From DASQFI01 sp035633215 (GTDB lineage: Bacteria; Acidobacteriota; Vicinamibacteria; Vicinamibacterales; SCN-69-37), in NCBI GenBank assembly GCA_035633215.1, contig DASQFI010000048.1:124001-188000 (forward strand): DNA of 64,000 nt. Direction: 5' to 3'. Of this stretch, positions 1 to 7,267 are shown one piece after another. The notes beneath the pieces are model-generated. The model made no database searches and had not been told where the DNA came from. It saw nothing but the letters and a program-made list of their open reading frames with translations. Position 1 is the stretch's first letter. Every line of letters begins with the position of its first letter. Both the position numbers and the translations under genes were made by a program.

Positions 1-388
1 TCGGTGACTTGCCCGAGACGACCACGGCTTCTTGTAGCGCCGCGACTTCAAGAACTTCATCGACGGTGGCCGTCGCGCCGAGATTCACCCGAATGCCCTC
101 GCGGACCTTCTGGCCGAAGTTGGGCAACGAGAACACCAGCGTGTACTCGCCGGGCGGCACCGCCGGAACCTCGTACCTGCCGTGAGTATCGGTCATGGTC
201 GGGCGCGGACGCATCATCGCGGGACTCGAAGCGACCACAGTGACGCCAGGCAGCACCGCGCCGCCTTGATCGGTGACCGTGCCGTTCAACGCGCCCGTCG
301 TCGCGCCGAGCGTCTGCGCGGCGGAGGAGGCGGCTCCGACAAGCAGGCAGCCCGCAAGCGCCAGGATCAAACGGCGGCGGTACGGCAT
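1..388 (-). CDS. TonB-dependent receptor-like protein, N-terminal part (runs off the window)
   Basis: The frame is open from an ATG at 388 to the left edge, giving about 129 residues. It begins with a basic, hydrophobic signal peptide (MPYRRRLILALAGCLLVGAA) ending near a SSAAQT cleavage site. A carboxypeptidase-regulatory-like beta-sandwich follows, with the pattern GTVTDQGGAVLPGVTV, then TDTHGRYEVPAVPPGEYTL. The last residues, EVLEVAALQEAVVVSGKSP, look like the link to a TonB plug domain. Acidobacterial SusC/OAR-type outer-membrane receptors start this way, so import of a large substrate across the outer membrane is inferred. The plug and barrel lie outside the window. The gene sits 83 bp downstream of the kinase on the same strand. 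Confidence 0.72.
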   Translation of the reverse strand, partial: MPYRRRLILALAGCLLVGAASSAAQTLGATTGALNGTVTDQGGAVLPGVTVVASSPAMMRPRPTMTDTHGRYEVPAVPPGEYTLVFSLPNFGQKVREGIRVNLGATATVDEVLEVAALQEAVVVSGKSP

Positions 389-471
389 GGCAATTGGCGG
401 AACAGGGATCATGCCAGAAGAATCGGATGGTCGAAGGGCCAGGGCGCGCCTCCTTGGGTGTTTTCTCGGGG

Positions 472-2997
472 CTACCGGGGGAGGCTCAGCTTCTGGCGGA
501 GAATTGCGGCCCGAGGATCGTCATGGAGCGTGGCCAGCTCCCGAACGCTGAGGTAGTACGCCGCCCGATAAGGGTTGACGAGGGCGAGCGCTTCGAGGGC
601 CTCGAATGCCCGGTCCTTGTCGCCCAGAGCTGCGTAGATCATTGCCGGACGATGCGGAAGGTGAGTGTTGCGCGCCGCGAGCGCCTCCGCCTCGGCGCGC
701 CGGCCCGTGACCGCATAGATGTACCCGATCCAGTGCTCGTTGAGATCGGCCCGCCCCCCCTTGTTGAACCAGGCGAGCGCCTCGTCCGTCCGACCCTTGA
801 ACATCAGAGCGAGGCCGCAAATCTCTCCGGCGAACGGATACTTCGGATCCTGCTCGAGCACGAGCGTGCAATTGGCTAGCGCGTCATCAAAGTGACCGAC
901 GCTGATCTGGACCCGGCCCAGGAGCCGCCGCGCATCGGGCGAGAGAGGATCAGCGCGCACCGCGTCCTGCATCAGGCTCAGGGCTTCGTCGAGCCGTCCC
1001 AACGGGTGCAAGGCGTAGAAGACGAACGACCCGTACAAGAAAGTGAGGTTCGGTTGGAGGGAGATCGCGCGCCGGTAGGATTCCTCGGCCTGTGCCCAGC
1101 GTCCCGCCCTGGCATGAATACCGCCAATCGCTGCGTGAGCCTCCGGGAGCAGCGGGTCGATCTCCAGCGCTTTCAGCGCCAAAGGCTCCGCCTGTGTATC
1201 GGCCTCGGTCGGAGGAGTTGCGGTGCCGCGGGCGTCTGGGTAGTTTCTGGAACGATCTCCATGCGCGAGCGCCAGCGCGGCCAAAGCGGGCGCATATGAT
1301 GGGTCTCTCCTCAACACCTCTTCGAATAGAGGAATCGCCTTAATGGTTTCGAAAAAGCGCGCATCGCGCAGTGCGAGTGCGCGCAGAAAAATCTCATACG
1401 TGGGTATGTCAGTCTTGTACTGTCGCTGCGTGCGTCCCAGTTTCAGGCGAAGCTCGTTCACAATCTTTCTGGTCAAGTGCTCGACCACGCCGACGACGTC
1501 GCCTTCCGAGCTGAGCTCGCGATCGACCGTGTCCGACCAGACGGGCCGATCGTCCTCGATTGACACGAGTGAGGCGTTGATCACCAGCCTGTTCCCAGAG
1601 AGCCGCGCGTCTCCTTCGATGACGAGATTCACGTTCAGCCGCCTGCCGATGTCGGCGAGGTCGCGCGGCTTGTCCTTGAGCAGGAACGAGGACGTCCGGG
1701 ATCTGACCTCCAATCCATCGATGATTGCCAACTGCTGGATGAGGCCATCCGTGACGCTTTCGACGAGCAGGCTGTTGCTCAGCTCAATACTGGCGTTCCT
1801 GAACGGCAGCACGGCGATGAGGGGGTTCGCGCGATAATTTGGCGCGAGTCCGAACATACTGGCGAATCGCGTGCCCAGGCTGCGATTGTCCCCAGTCAGA
1901 CGGGCGCGGACATCGGATGCCAGCGCGGCGACGACCACAATGGCGGCCGCGGCGGCCAGTCCGTACATGAGGCGCACAACGCCGGGACGGCGCTGCAGCA
2001 CGGCCAGATCTCTGGCGAGCGCCTCGACATTCGCGTAGCGCCGCTCCGGCTGAGGATCGATTGCGCGTTCGATCACCCGCGCGAGGGCAGGCCGCACCTC
2101 AGGCCGCGAGGTTCGAAGGCCGACACGTTCGTTCCGCTCGTGTGCGCGTCGAACGTCTCGAATCGTTCTACCCCGGACCGGATACGAATTTGTGAGCAGG
2201 TGATACAGCAGCACACCCAAGCTGTAGATATCGCTCCGCACCGTCGCGGGTTGCCCGGCCATGACTTCCGGCGCCAAATACAGGGGAGTGCCCGCGAGAT
2301 CGGACGAAGAGTTGTCGTCGAGCTCCTTGCCCGTGCCGAAGTCCATCAGGACGACGCGACCGTCCTCGGCGCGCGTCACGTTGTGCGCTTTGATGTCCCG
2401 GTGCAGGAGACCGGCGGCGTGCACGGCCGACACTGCCCGGGAGAGATCGAGCCCGATCTTGACGACGTCGGCACCGGTAAAAACCGTGCCCTGACGCAAG
2501 AGCTGCTCGAGCGTGTGGCCACGGACGAACTCCATCCAGAGGCCGATCTGGTCGCCGATTTGTTCGGCGCCATGGATGGTCACGACGTTCGGGTGACGGA
2601 CACGGGCGAGCAGACGGCCTTCCTGAATGATGGTGCCTGGCTGCGGGCCGCTGGCAGTCGGTGCCGCGGCGAGGAGCTTCAAGGCGACTTCGCGGTCGAG
2701 CCGCGTGTCCCAGGCCCGGAACACCTCGCCGAACGCGCCGCGGCCGACGCGTTCGAGCAGCCGAAGATGGCCCCATCGTTCGGGCGGCGTGGCGTGAGTG
2801 AGCACCGGCCCGGACGACGTCAGCGTCGCGTCGGAAAGCGCCTCGCGGTGTACTTGAGCGACCGACGCTACGAGCCGGAGGTGTCTGACCAGGCGTACGT
2901 CGGCCCCGGCACTCGACTCGGCTTCCGCCCAGTCGATCGCGTCGCCGTCGAGCACGGCGCCGGCCAGATCATCAAGGAGCTGTTCGTTGGCAAGCAC
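472..2997 (-). CDS. Ser/Thr protein kinase with TolB-like and TPR sensor region
   Basis: 841 residues from a GTG start at 2997. The N-terminal kinase domain (about 78-330) has a glycine loop GRGAFGEVF, the lysine in VALKLL (about 107), HRDIKAHN (199-206), DFG (219-221) and APE (242-244), so it should be active. A single membrane segment lies at about 343-361. It is followed by a TolB/FlgO-like domain (IAVLPFRNAS, DGLIQQLA, about 390-510) and then TPR repeats to the C-terminus. It is probably an inner-membrane kinase with an outward-facing sensory part. The ECF sigma gene lies 84 bp upstream on the same strand, a pairing common in Acidobacteria, so the kinase may belong to that sigma regulon. 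The substrate cannot be read from sequence. Confidence 0.9.
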   Translation of the reverse strand: MLANEQLLDDLAGAVLDGDAIDWAEAESSAGADVRLVRHLRLVASVAQVHREALSDATLTSSGPVLTHATPPERWGHLRLLERVGRGAFGEVFRAWDTRLDREVALKLLAAAPTASGPQPGTIIQEGRLLARVRHPNVVTIHGAEQIGDQIGLWMEFVRGHTLEQLLRQGTVFTGADVVKIGLDLSRAVSAVHAAGLLHRDIKAHNVTRAEDGRVVLMDFGTGKELDDNSSSDLAGTPLYLAPEVMAGQPATVRSDIYSLGVLLYHLLTNSYPVRGRTIRDVRRAHERNERVGLRTSRPEVRPALARVIERAIDPQPERRYANVEALARDLAVLQRRPGVVRLMYGLAAAAAIVVVAALASDVRARLTGDNRSLGTRFASMFGLAPNYRANPLIAVLPFRNASIELSNSLLVESVTDGLIQQLAIIDGLEVRSRTSSFLLKDKPRDLADIGRRLNVNLVIEGDARLSGNRLVINASLVSIEDDRPVWSDTVDRELSSEGDVVGVVEHLTRKIVNELRLKLGRTQRQYKTDIPTYEIFLRALALRDARFFETIKAIPLFEEVLRRDPSYAPALAALALAHGDRSRNYPDARGTATPPTEADTQAEPLALKALEIDPLLPEAHAAIGGIHARAGRWAQAEESYRRAISLQPNLTFLYGSFVFYALHPLGRLDEALSLMQDAVRADPLSPDARRLLGRVQISVGHFDDALANCTLVLEQDPKYPFAGEICGLALMFKGRTDEALAWFNKGGRADLNEHWIGYIYAVTGRRAEAEALAARNTHLPHRPAMIYAALGDKDRAFEALEALALVNPYRAAYYLSVRELATLHDDPRAAILRQKLSLPR

Positions 2998-3081
2998 GAG
3001 TCAGAGCTTCGTGGTCCACACGTCCGTCACGTGAAACGTTCGGGGACGGAAAACCGGACACGACCGCCGGACCGGACGTCT

Positions 3082-3708
3082 TCACGACCCGTCGCGGTCC
3101 ATCTCCTGCGTAAGACGCACAAGCGCACGACGTGCGGCCTTTCGCGCGGCTTCCGAGCTCGGCTTGCCCAACACGTCGGCCAGTTCCTCGTAGCTGTACC
3201 CCATTTCCACCCGCCCGACGATGGCCTCGCGTTCGTCTTCCTTCAGCGTCGCAAGCGCACGCTCGTAGCGCTCCACGGATTCCCGGCCGATCGCCTCTTC
3301 GAGCGGGGACAGCCCCGCGTCGATTTCCAATCCGTCGAGATCGGTCGACTCCTGGCGCCGGCCTTTCTTGCGCAGCTCGTCCCGGACGCGATTGACGACG
3401 GCCTGGCGGAGGTACGCCTGCAACGCACCGGGCCCTCGGGCCTCGAAGTCGCCAATCCTCTTGAACGTCTGGAGCAGCGTGTCCTGGACCAGGTCGTCTG
3501 TATCGGCCAGATCACGCGCCCACCGCGGCAGTCGTCCCCTGGCCCAGCGTTTGAGCGGGTTCAGGTGGCGGGAGACGAGCCGGTCAAGCGCCTCGCGATC
3601 GCCCCCTCGAGCCCGATCGAGCAGGCGCATCGTCGATTCGGCCTCCGCCGATTGCGTCGAGATCGACGCAAGGCCGTCGCCGCGCGGGCGGTCATCGGGC
3701 ATATCCAT
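3082..3708 (-). CDS. RNA polymerase ECF-type sigma factor
   Basis: 208 residues from the ATG at 3708. An upstream in-frame ATG at 3816 would add 36 residues with no sigma-like features and would overlap the divergent gene, so the shorter form is preferred. Region 2 carries LADTDDLVQDTLLQTFKRI with the usual DDLVQ core. Region 4 carries LKEDEREAIVGRVEMGYSYE followed by a helix-turn-helix (ELADVLGKPSSEAARKAARR). It directs RNA polymerase to a specific promoter set, probably including the kinase gene that follows it. No anti-sigma gene with a zinc motif is adjacent, so the kinase may supply the control. Confidence 0.9.
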   Translation of the reverse strand: MDMPDDRPRGDGLASISTQSAEAESTMRLLDRARGGDREALDRLVSRHLNPLKRWARGRLPRWARDLADTDDLVQDTLLQTFKRIGDFEARGPGALQAYLRQAVVNRVRDELRKKGRRQESTDLDGLEIDAGLSPLEEAIGRESVERYERALATLKEDEREAIVGRVEMGYSYEELADVLGKPSSEAARKAARRALVRLTQEMDRDGS

Positions 3709-3798
3709 GGAATGAAGGGCAACCCCGTCGAATATTACATCTGCCGGCCTGACGACGGCACGGTGTCCGGTTGCTGGCCGAGCGACGTTCTTCAAGAT

Positions 3799-4914
3799 AT
3801 GTCCAAGGTCATCCACGGCTCAGCGCTTGCGCTGACGCTGGCGCGGACGGGCGCCGGCTGTCGAGGTGCGAACGCGCCGACGCCGGTTCCACCGCCTCAG
3901 CCGCTGCCCCAGGTCTCGGTCACGCGCGTCGAGGTCGGGGGTGCCGACTCGGTGGCGCCGGGCGGGACGCTTCAGCTCTCAGCCACGGCACTCCTTTCCG
4001 ATGGCACGACGCGCGAGATCACGAATGAGGCAAGTTGGGAGACCGACAGAGGAGATCTGCTGTCGATCTCCAATACTGGTCTGGTGACGGCGGGAGCGGA
4101 CCGCGGCGAAGCGCAGGTCCTCGCGAGATATAAAGGTCATCCTCCCGTCTGGCGAAACGCCGAGGTTGGCAGCCGATCACTGTTCGTGTTGCCTGCGGGA
4201 ACGTTCCGCCTCAGCGGCGTCGTGAAAGACGGCGGGGCGTCCGTCGACGGCGCGCTCGTGGCGATCACCAGCGGGACGGAAACCGGAACGTCCACCATGA
4301 CGGAACGCGGAACGTTTCGTTTCTATGGCGTCTCGGGCGACACCGAGATTCGCGTGACCAAGGACGGCTACGACACGACAGTGCACCGTGTGATCGTCAC
4401 GAAGCATCACACGACGGAGGTCGAGATCGTTCCATCGCGTCCACGAGCGGTCGTCGCGGGGACGTACACGCTGACCATCACTGCGGCACCCGAATGTCGA
4501 GCGAACTTGCCCGAAGCCGCACGCGAGCGAACCTACACCGCCGTGATTACGCAAAGCGGCGCCGCGCTGACGGTGACAATCAACAGCGGAAAAAAGGTGA
4601 CGTATGGAGCCTTTGACCCCACCAACACGTTCAGCGGAGCGGTTGAACCGGATCGTCTGGTCTTTTCAGTGAAGGACTACTCCGGTCCGAATCCGCTCCA
4701 GTTCTACTCGCCATCGATTCTTGAAGAACTCTCGCCCACATCCCTCACGGTGTACGGATCGGTAACCGCCACGGCCAACGACAACGGGTACGCTGGGACG
4801 CTCGACGGGGCGTTCGAGACACTGTCATTGCGAGGGTACTGGGACTATGGCGACGACTATCAGCGGATCGCCTCCTGCCGTTCTGAGCGTCATCAGTTCG
4901 TCTTGACGCGATGA
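3799..4914 (+). CDS. Exported protein with bacterial Ig-like and carboxypeptidase-regulatory domains
   Basis: 371 residues from an ATG at 3799. The same frame stays open far upstream, but that part is antisense to the sigma and kinase genes. The N-terminus has a short hydrophobic stretch and a cysteine (LARTGAGC) that might be lipidated, though glycine at -3 is a poor lipobox. A proline-rich spacer leads to a BIG2-like domain (about 35-120: VEVGGADSVAPGGTLQLSAT). A second beta-sandwich (about 130-195: LSGVVKDGGASVDGALVAIT) resembles carboxypeptidase-regulatory domains. The last 170 residues are beta-rich and I do not recognise them. It is probably a surface or periplasmic binding protein. It is divergent from the sigma factor with a gap of about 90 bp, which should hold both promoters. 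Confidence 0.7.
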   Translation: MSKVIHGSALALTLARTGAGCRGANAPTPVPPPQPLPQVSVTRVEVGGADSVAPGGTLQLSATALLSDGTTREITNEASWETDRGDLLSISNTGLVTAGADRGEAQVLARYKGHPPVWRNAEVGSRSLFVLPAGTFRLSGVVKDGGASVDGALVAITSGTETGTSTMTERGTFRFYGVSGDTEIRVTKDGYDTTVHRVIVTKHHTTEVEIVPSRPRAVVAGTYTLTITAAPECRANLPEAARERTYTAVITQSGAALTVTINSGKKVTYGAFDPTNTFSGAVEPDRLVFSVKDYSGPNPLQFYSPSILEELSPTSLTVYGSVTATANDNGYAGTLDGAFETLSLRGYWDYGDDYQRIASCRSERHQFVLTR

Positions 4915-4941
4915 GGGTCTTGAGGCTCAGCGCGCCGCAAC

Positions 4942-5439
4942 CTACTGACGACCGATGTCTCGAAGTCGTTCCTGCAGTGACAGCCGATCGATCTTGTCGA
5001 TCGGCAGACTGACGAACAACTCGATCCGTCGTCGGAGATGAGTGATCGCCTCGCGAAACGCGCGCCGCTTGTCGTCGTCTGAGCCCTGCACGGCGGCGGG
5101 ATCGGGAACCCCCCAATGTGCCGTCATGGGCTGTCCGGGCCAGACCGGACAAGGCTCGGCCGCTGCCTGGTCGCAGACCGTGAAGACGAAATCGAGTGGC
5201 GGGGCATCGGGGCCGGAGAATTCCTCCCAGCTCTTGCTTCGATAGCCGTCGGCGGGCAGGTGATTCGTGCGCAGGGTGTCCAGCGCCATCGGATGCACCG
5301 CGCCTTTGGGATGGCTGCCGGCGCTGAAAGCCCGGAATCGGCCCTGACCGAGCGCCGCGTTGTTCAGCAGCGCTTCAGCCATGATCGACCGCGCGGAATT
5401 GCCCGTGCAGAGAAAGAGGACGTTGTAGGTCGGGTTCAC
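4942..5439 (-). CDS. arsC: Arsenate reductase, low-molecular-weight phosphatase type
   Basis: 165 residues. The N-terminus carries the phosphatase-fold loop CTGNSAR (C11-R17), and two further cysteines (C89 and C97 in VCDQAAAEPC) complete the three-cysteine relay of thioredoxin-coupled ArsC. The protein reduces arsenate to arsenite in the cytoplasm. Its start overlaps the stop of the arsN2-like gene by four bases (ATGA type), so the two are translationally coupled. It is the last gene of a minus-strand arsR-arsN2-arsC operon. No arsenite efflux pump follows, so the arsenite made here probably feeds the divergent methyltransferase. Confidence 0.93.
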   Translation of the reverse strand: MNPTYNVLFLCTGNSARSIMAEALLNNAALGQGRFRAFSAGSHPKGAVHPMALDTLRTNHLPADGYRSKSWEEFSGPDAPPLDFVFTVCDQAAAEPCPVWPGQPMTAHWGVPDPAAVQGSDDDKRRAFREAITHLRRRIELFVSLPIDKIDRLSLQERLRDIGRQ

Positions 5440-5870
5440 AGCTGCTTTCGCATCACGACCGCACTCGCCGGGCAGGCCGACGTGAATTCGACGGAGGCCT
5501 GGACCGATGCCGGCACCTCAGCCCGCGTGATGCGTTCGAACCCGAACCTTGGAAAGTAGTTGTCCGCGGTTGTAGTGAGGAGATACAGCGCCGGCACTCG
5601 CAGGTCGCGCGCGGCCGCAAGCGCCGCTTCCGTCAGGTCACGGCCGACACCGCGTCCCCGAAGCGCCGACGCCACCGCGACCGACCGGAGAAGCGCACCG
5701 TCGACGTACACCTCGAGCGCGGCGGTGCCGACGATGTGGCCGTTCTGCCGCGCGACGAGCGTCGTGTCCAGGTGATCGAGCAGGCCGTCCGGCGGAAGAT
5801 GTTCGGCTTTCAGGAGCTCGACGATGGTGTCGCAGTCCTCCGGACGCGCTCTCTCCACGACGATGTCCAT
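5436..5870 (-). CDS. arsN2: ArsN2-type GNAT acetyltransferase
   Basis: 144 residues from the ATG at 5870. The same frame opens further upstream, but that part overlaps arsR. It is a single GNAT domain. The acetyl-CoA loop is SVAVASALRGRGVGRDL (about 67-83), and the end LLTTTADNYFPRFGFERI is typical of the ArsN2 group found in ars operons. The family is thought to acetylate an arsenic-linked or small-molecule substrate; the substrate here is unknown. It lies between arsR (11 bp upstream) and arsC (4-bp overlap), which supports the operon role more than sequence alone does. Confidence 0.82.
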   Translation of the reverse strand: MDIVVERARPEDCDTIVELLKAEHLPPDGLLDHLDTTLVARQNGHIVGTAALEVYVDGALLRSVAVASALRGRGVGRDLTEAALAAARDLRVPALYLLTTTADNYFPRFGFERITRAEVPASVQASVEFTSACPASAVVMRKQL

Positions 5871-5881
5871 CGCTCGCCTCG

Positions 5882-6280
5882 TCAATTCCCGGTGATCTCT
5901 GGCGAACAACAGGGCAGTCCCGTGTCGCCCGAGAGCGGCAAACAGCAGCCGGTCTTTTTCTGCAGCCGCACCGCATCGCGCTGCACGACGCCGACATGTG
6001 TCAGCGCATGCGTGACCGCGTGGCCAATCGTCTTCAGGACCGGATCCGGCAGATCCGCGATGCGGTAGTAAATCCACAGGCCCTCGCGTCGCGTGGCGAC
6101 CAGGCCAACCCGCCTCAGGTACGCGAGATGCCGCGAGGCCTTCGGCTGTGAGATCTTGAGGCTTTCATAGATGTGGCAGACGCAGACTTCGCCGGTCAGC
6201 AGCAGACCCAGGATTCGGAGCCGGGTCGCGTCCGCCAGCGCTTTGAAGAGGTCCGCCATGTGGTCAAGGGGTTGCGTCAT
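5882..6280 (-). CDS. arsR: ArsR-family arsenite-responsive repressor
   Basis: 132 residues. It is a winged helix of the ArsR/SmtB type (LADATRLRILGLLL), with the As(III)-sensing pair EVCVCHIYESL at the start of helix 3 and recognition helix SQPKASRHLAYLRRVGLV. The C-terminal tail adds a pair of double cysteines (GCCLPL and PCCSP), which could bind extra metalloid. It should repress its own operon and probably the divergent arsM through the AT-rich spacer, and release DNA when arsenite binds. No Shine-Dalgarno sequence precedes the ATG. A start seven codons downstream (MADLFKAL) or a near-leaderless transcript is possible. Confidence 0.92.
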   Translation of the reverse strand: MTQPLDHMADLFKALADATRLRILGLLLTGEVCVCHIYESLKISQPKASRHLAYLRRVGLVATRREGLWIYYRIADLPDPVLKTIGHAVTHALTHVGVVQRDAVRLQKKTGCCLPLSGDTGLPCCSPEITGN

Positions 6281-6369
6281 ATATCTGTGTTGACAAATAT
6301 ATCAGAAGGCAGATATAGTTTAAATATACGGATACACGTATATATTGAGAATATAGGAGACGCCACGCC
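6281..6369 (+). promoter_or_regulatory. Divergent arsR/arsM control region with promoter and inverted repeat
   Basis: This 89-bp spacer is sharply AT-rich against GC-rich surroundings. Facing arsM there is a TTGACA (6290-6295), an 18-bp spacer and TATAGT (6314-6319), with a GGAGA ribosome site at 6356-6360. The 8-bp arms TATATCTG (6280-6287) and CAGATATA (6310-6317) flank the -35 box and overlap the -10 box, a plausible ArsR operator controlling both directions. On the minus strand TATATT (6301-6296) could be the arsR -10 box. Confidence 0.7.
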
Positions 6370-7224
6370 ATGTCCAACCTTCGGGACGCCATCCGCGACA
6401 AATACGGAGCGATCGCGACGTCGGTCGCCAGCTCGTCCACCGATCAAGGGTGTTGCGGTCCCCACGCCTGCGGCTGCGGAGACCCGATCACGTCGAATCT
6501 CTATTCCGCGGCCGAGGCGGGCGCCCTTCCCGCCGAGGCGGTCGCCGCGTCGCTCGGATGCGGCAATCCGACGGCGCTGCTGACACTCGAAGCGGGCCAG
6601 ACCGTGCTCGATCTCGGTTCTGGCGGCGGTATCGACGTGCTGCTGTCGGCCAGGCGCGTGGGGCCGGCAGGGAAGGTGTACGGCCTGGACATGACCGACG
6701 AGATGCTCGCGCTGGCACGCGAGAATCAGCGCAAGGCCGGCGCGACGAACGTCGAGTTCCTCAAGGGCACGATCGAAGCGATACCGCTGCCCGCCGACTC
6801 CGTGGACGTGATCATCTCGAACTGCGTGATCAATCTGTCGACGGACAAGGACGCGGTTCTGCGAGAGGCGTTTCGTGTGTTGAAGCCGGGCGGTCGATTC
6901 GCCGTCTCGGACGTGGTGGTTCGCGGCGACGTGCCCGGCGAAGTGCGACGGAGCATGGAGCTCTGGGTCGGCTGCATCGCCGGCGCACTGGAAGAAGGCG
7001 AGTACGCCTCAAAACTTCACGCGGCCGGGTTCGTGGACGTCGACGTCGATCCGTGGCGCATCTACAAGATCGATGACGCGCGTGCGTTTCTGACCGAGAG
7101 CGGCATTGACGTCGACCGGGTCGCGCCGCAAGTGGACGGCCGGTTCGCGAGCGCCTTCATCCGCGCCCGGAAGCCCGCAGCCTCGAAGACCTGCTGCGGG
7201 CCGGAGTGCTGTCAGACGGCCTAG
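6370..7224 (+). CDS. arsM: Arsenite S-adenosylmethionine methyltransferase
   Basis: 284 residues, with a good ribosome site 9 bases upstream. It has a Rossmann methyltransferase core with SAM loop DLGSGGGID (81-89) and the three cysteines expected to hold As(III): C64 (LGCGN), C152 (SNCVINL) and C202 (GCIAGAL). A cysteine-rich N-terminal patch (GCCGPHACGCG) and C-terminal tail (KTCCGPECCQTA) add likely metalloid ligands. It converts arsenite to methylated, partly volatile species. It is divergent from arsR and shares its control region. With no pump in the window, methylation may be the main detoxification route encoded here. Confidence 0.93.
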   Translation: MSNLRDAIRDKYGAIATSVASSSTDQGCCGPHACGCGDPITSNLYSAAEAGALPAEAVAASLGCGNPTALLTLEAGQTVLDLGSGGGIDVLLSARRVGPAGKVYGLDMTDEMLALARENQRKAGATNVEFLKGTIEAIPLPADSVDVIISNCVINLSTDKDAVLREAFRVLKPGGRFAVSDVVVRGDVPGEVRRSMELWVGCIAGALEEGEYASKLHAAGFVDVDVDPWRIYKIDDARAFLTESGIDVDRVAPQVDGRFASAFIRARKPAASKTCCGPECCQTA

Positions 7225-7267
7225 GGGACCAAGTCGGATCGATCCGGCTCAGATCCGCAGCGCGACG

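Noticed and set aside
2140..3798. Long open plus-strand frame continuous with the exported Ig-like protein
   Set aside because: It is antisense to the kinase and sigma genes, whose motifs are clear; the real start is the ATG at 3799.
7234..7245. 12-bp palindrome CGGATCGATCCG between convergent arsM and ADOP genes
   Set aside because: It has no loop or U-run for a terminator and is too short to call in GC-rich DNA.
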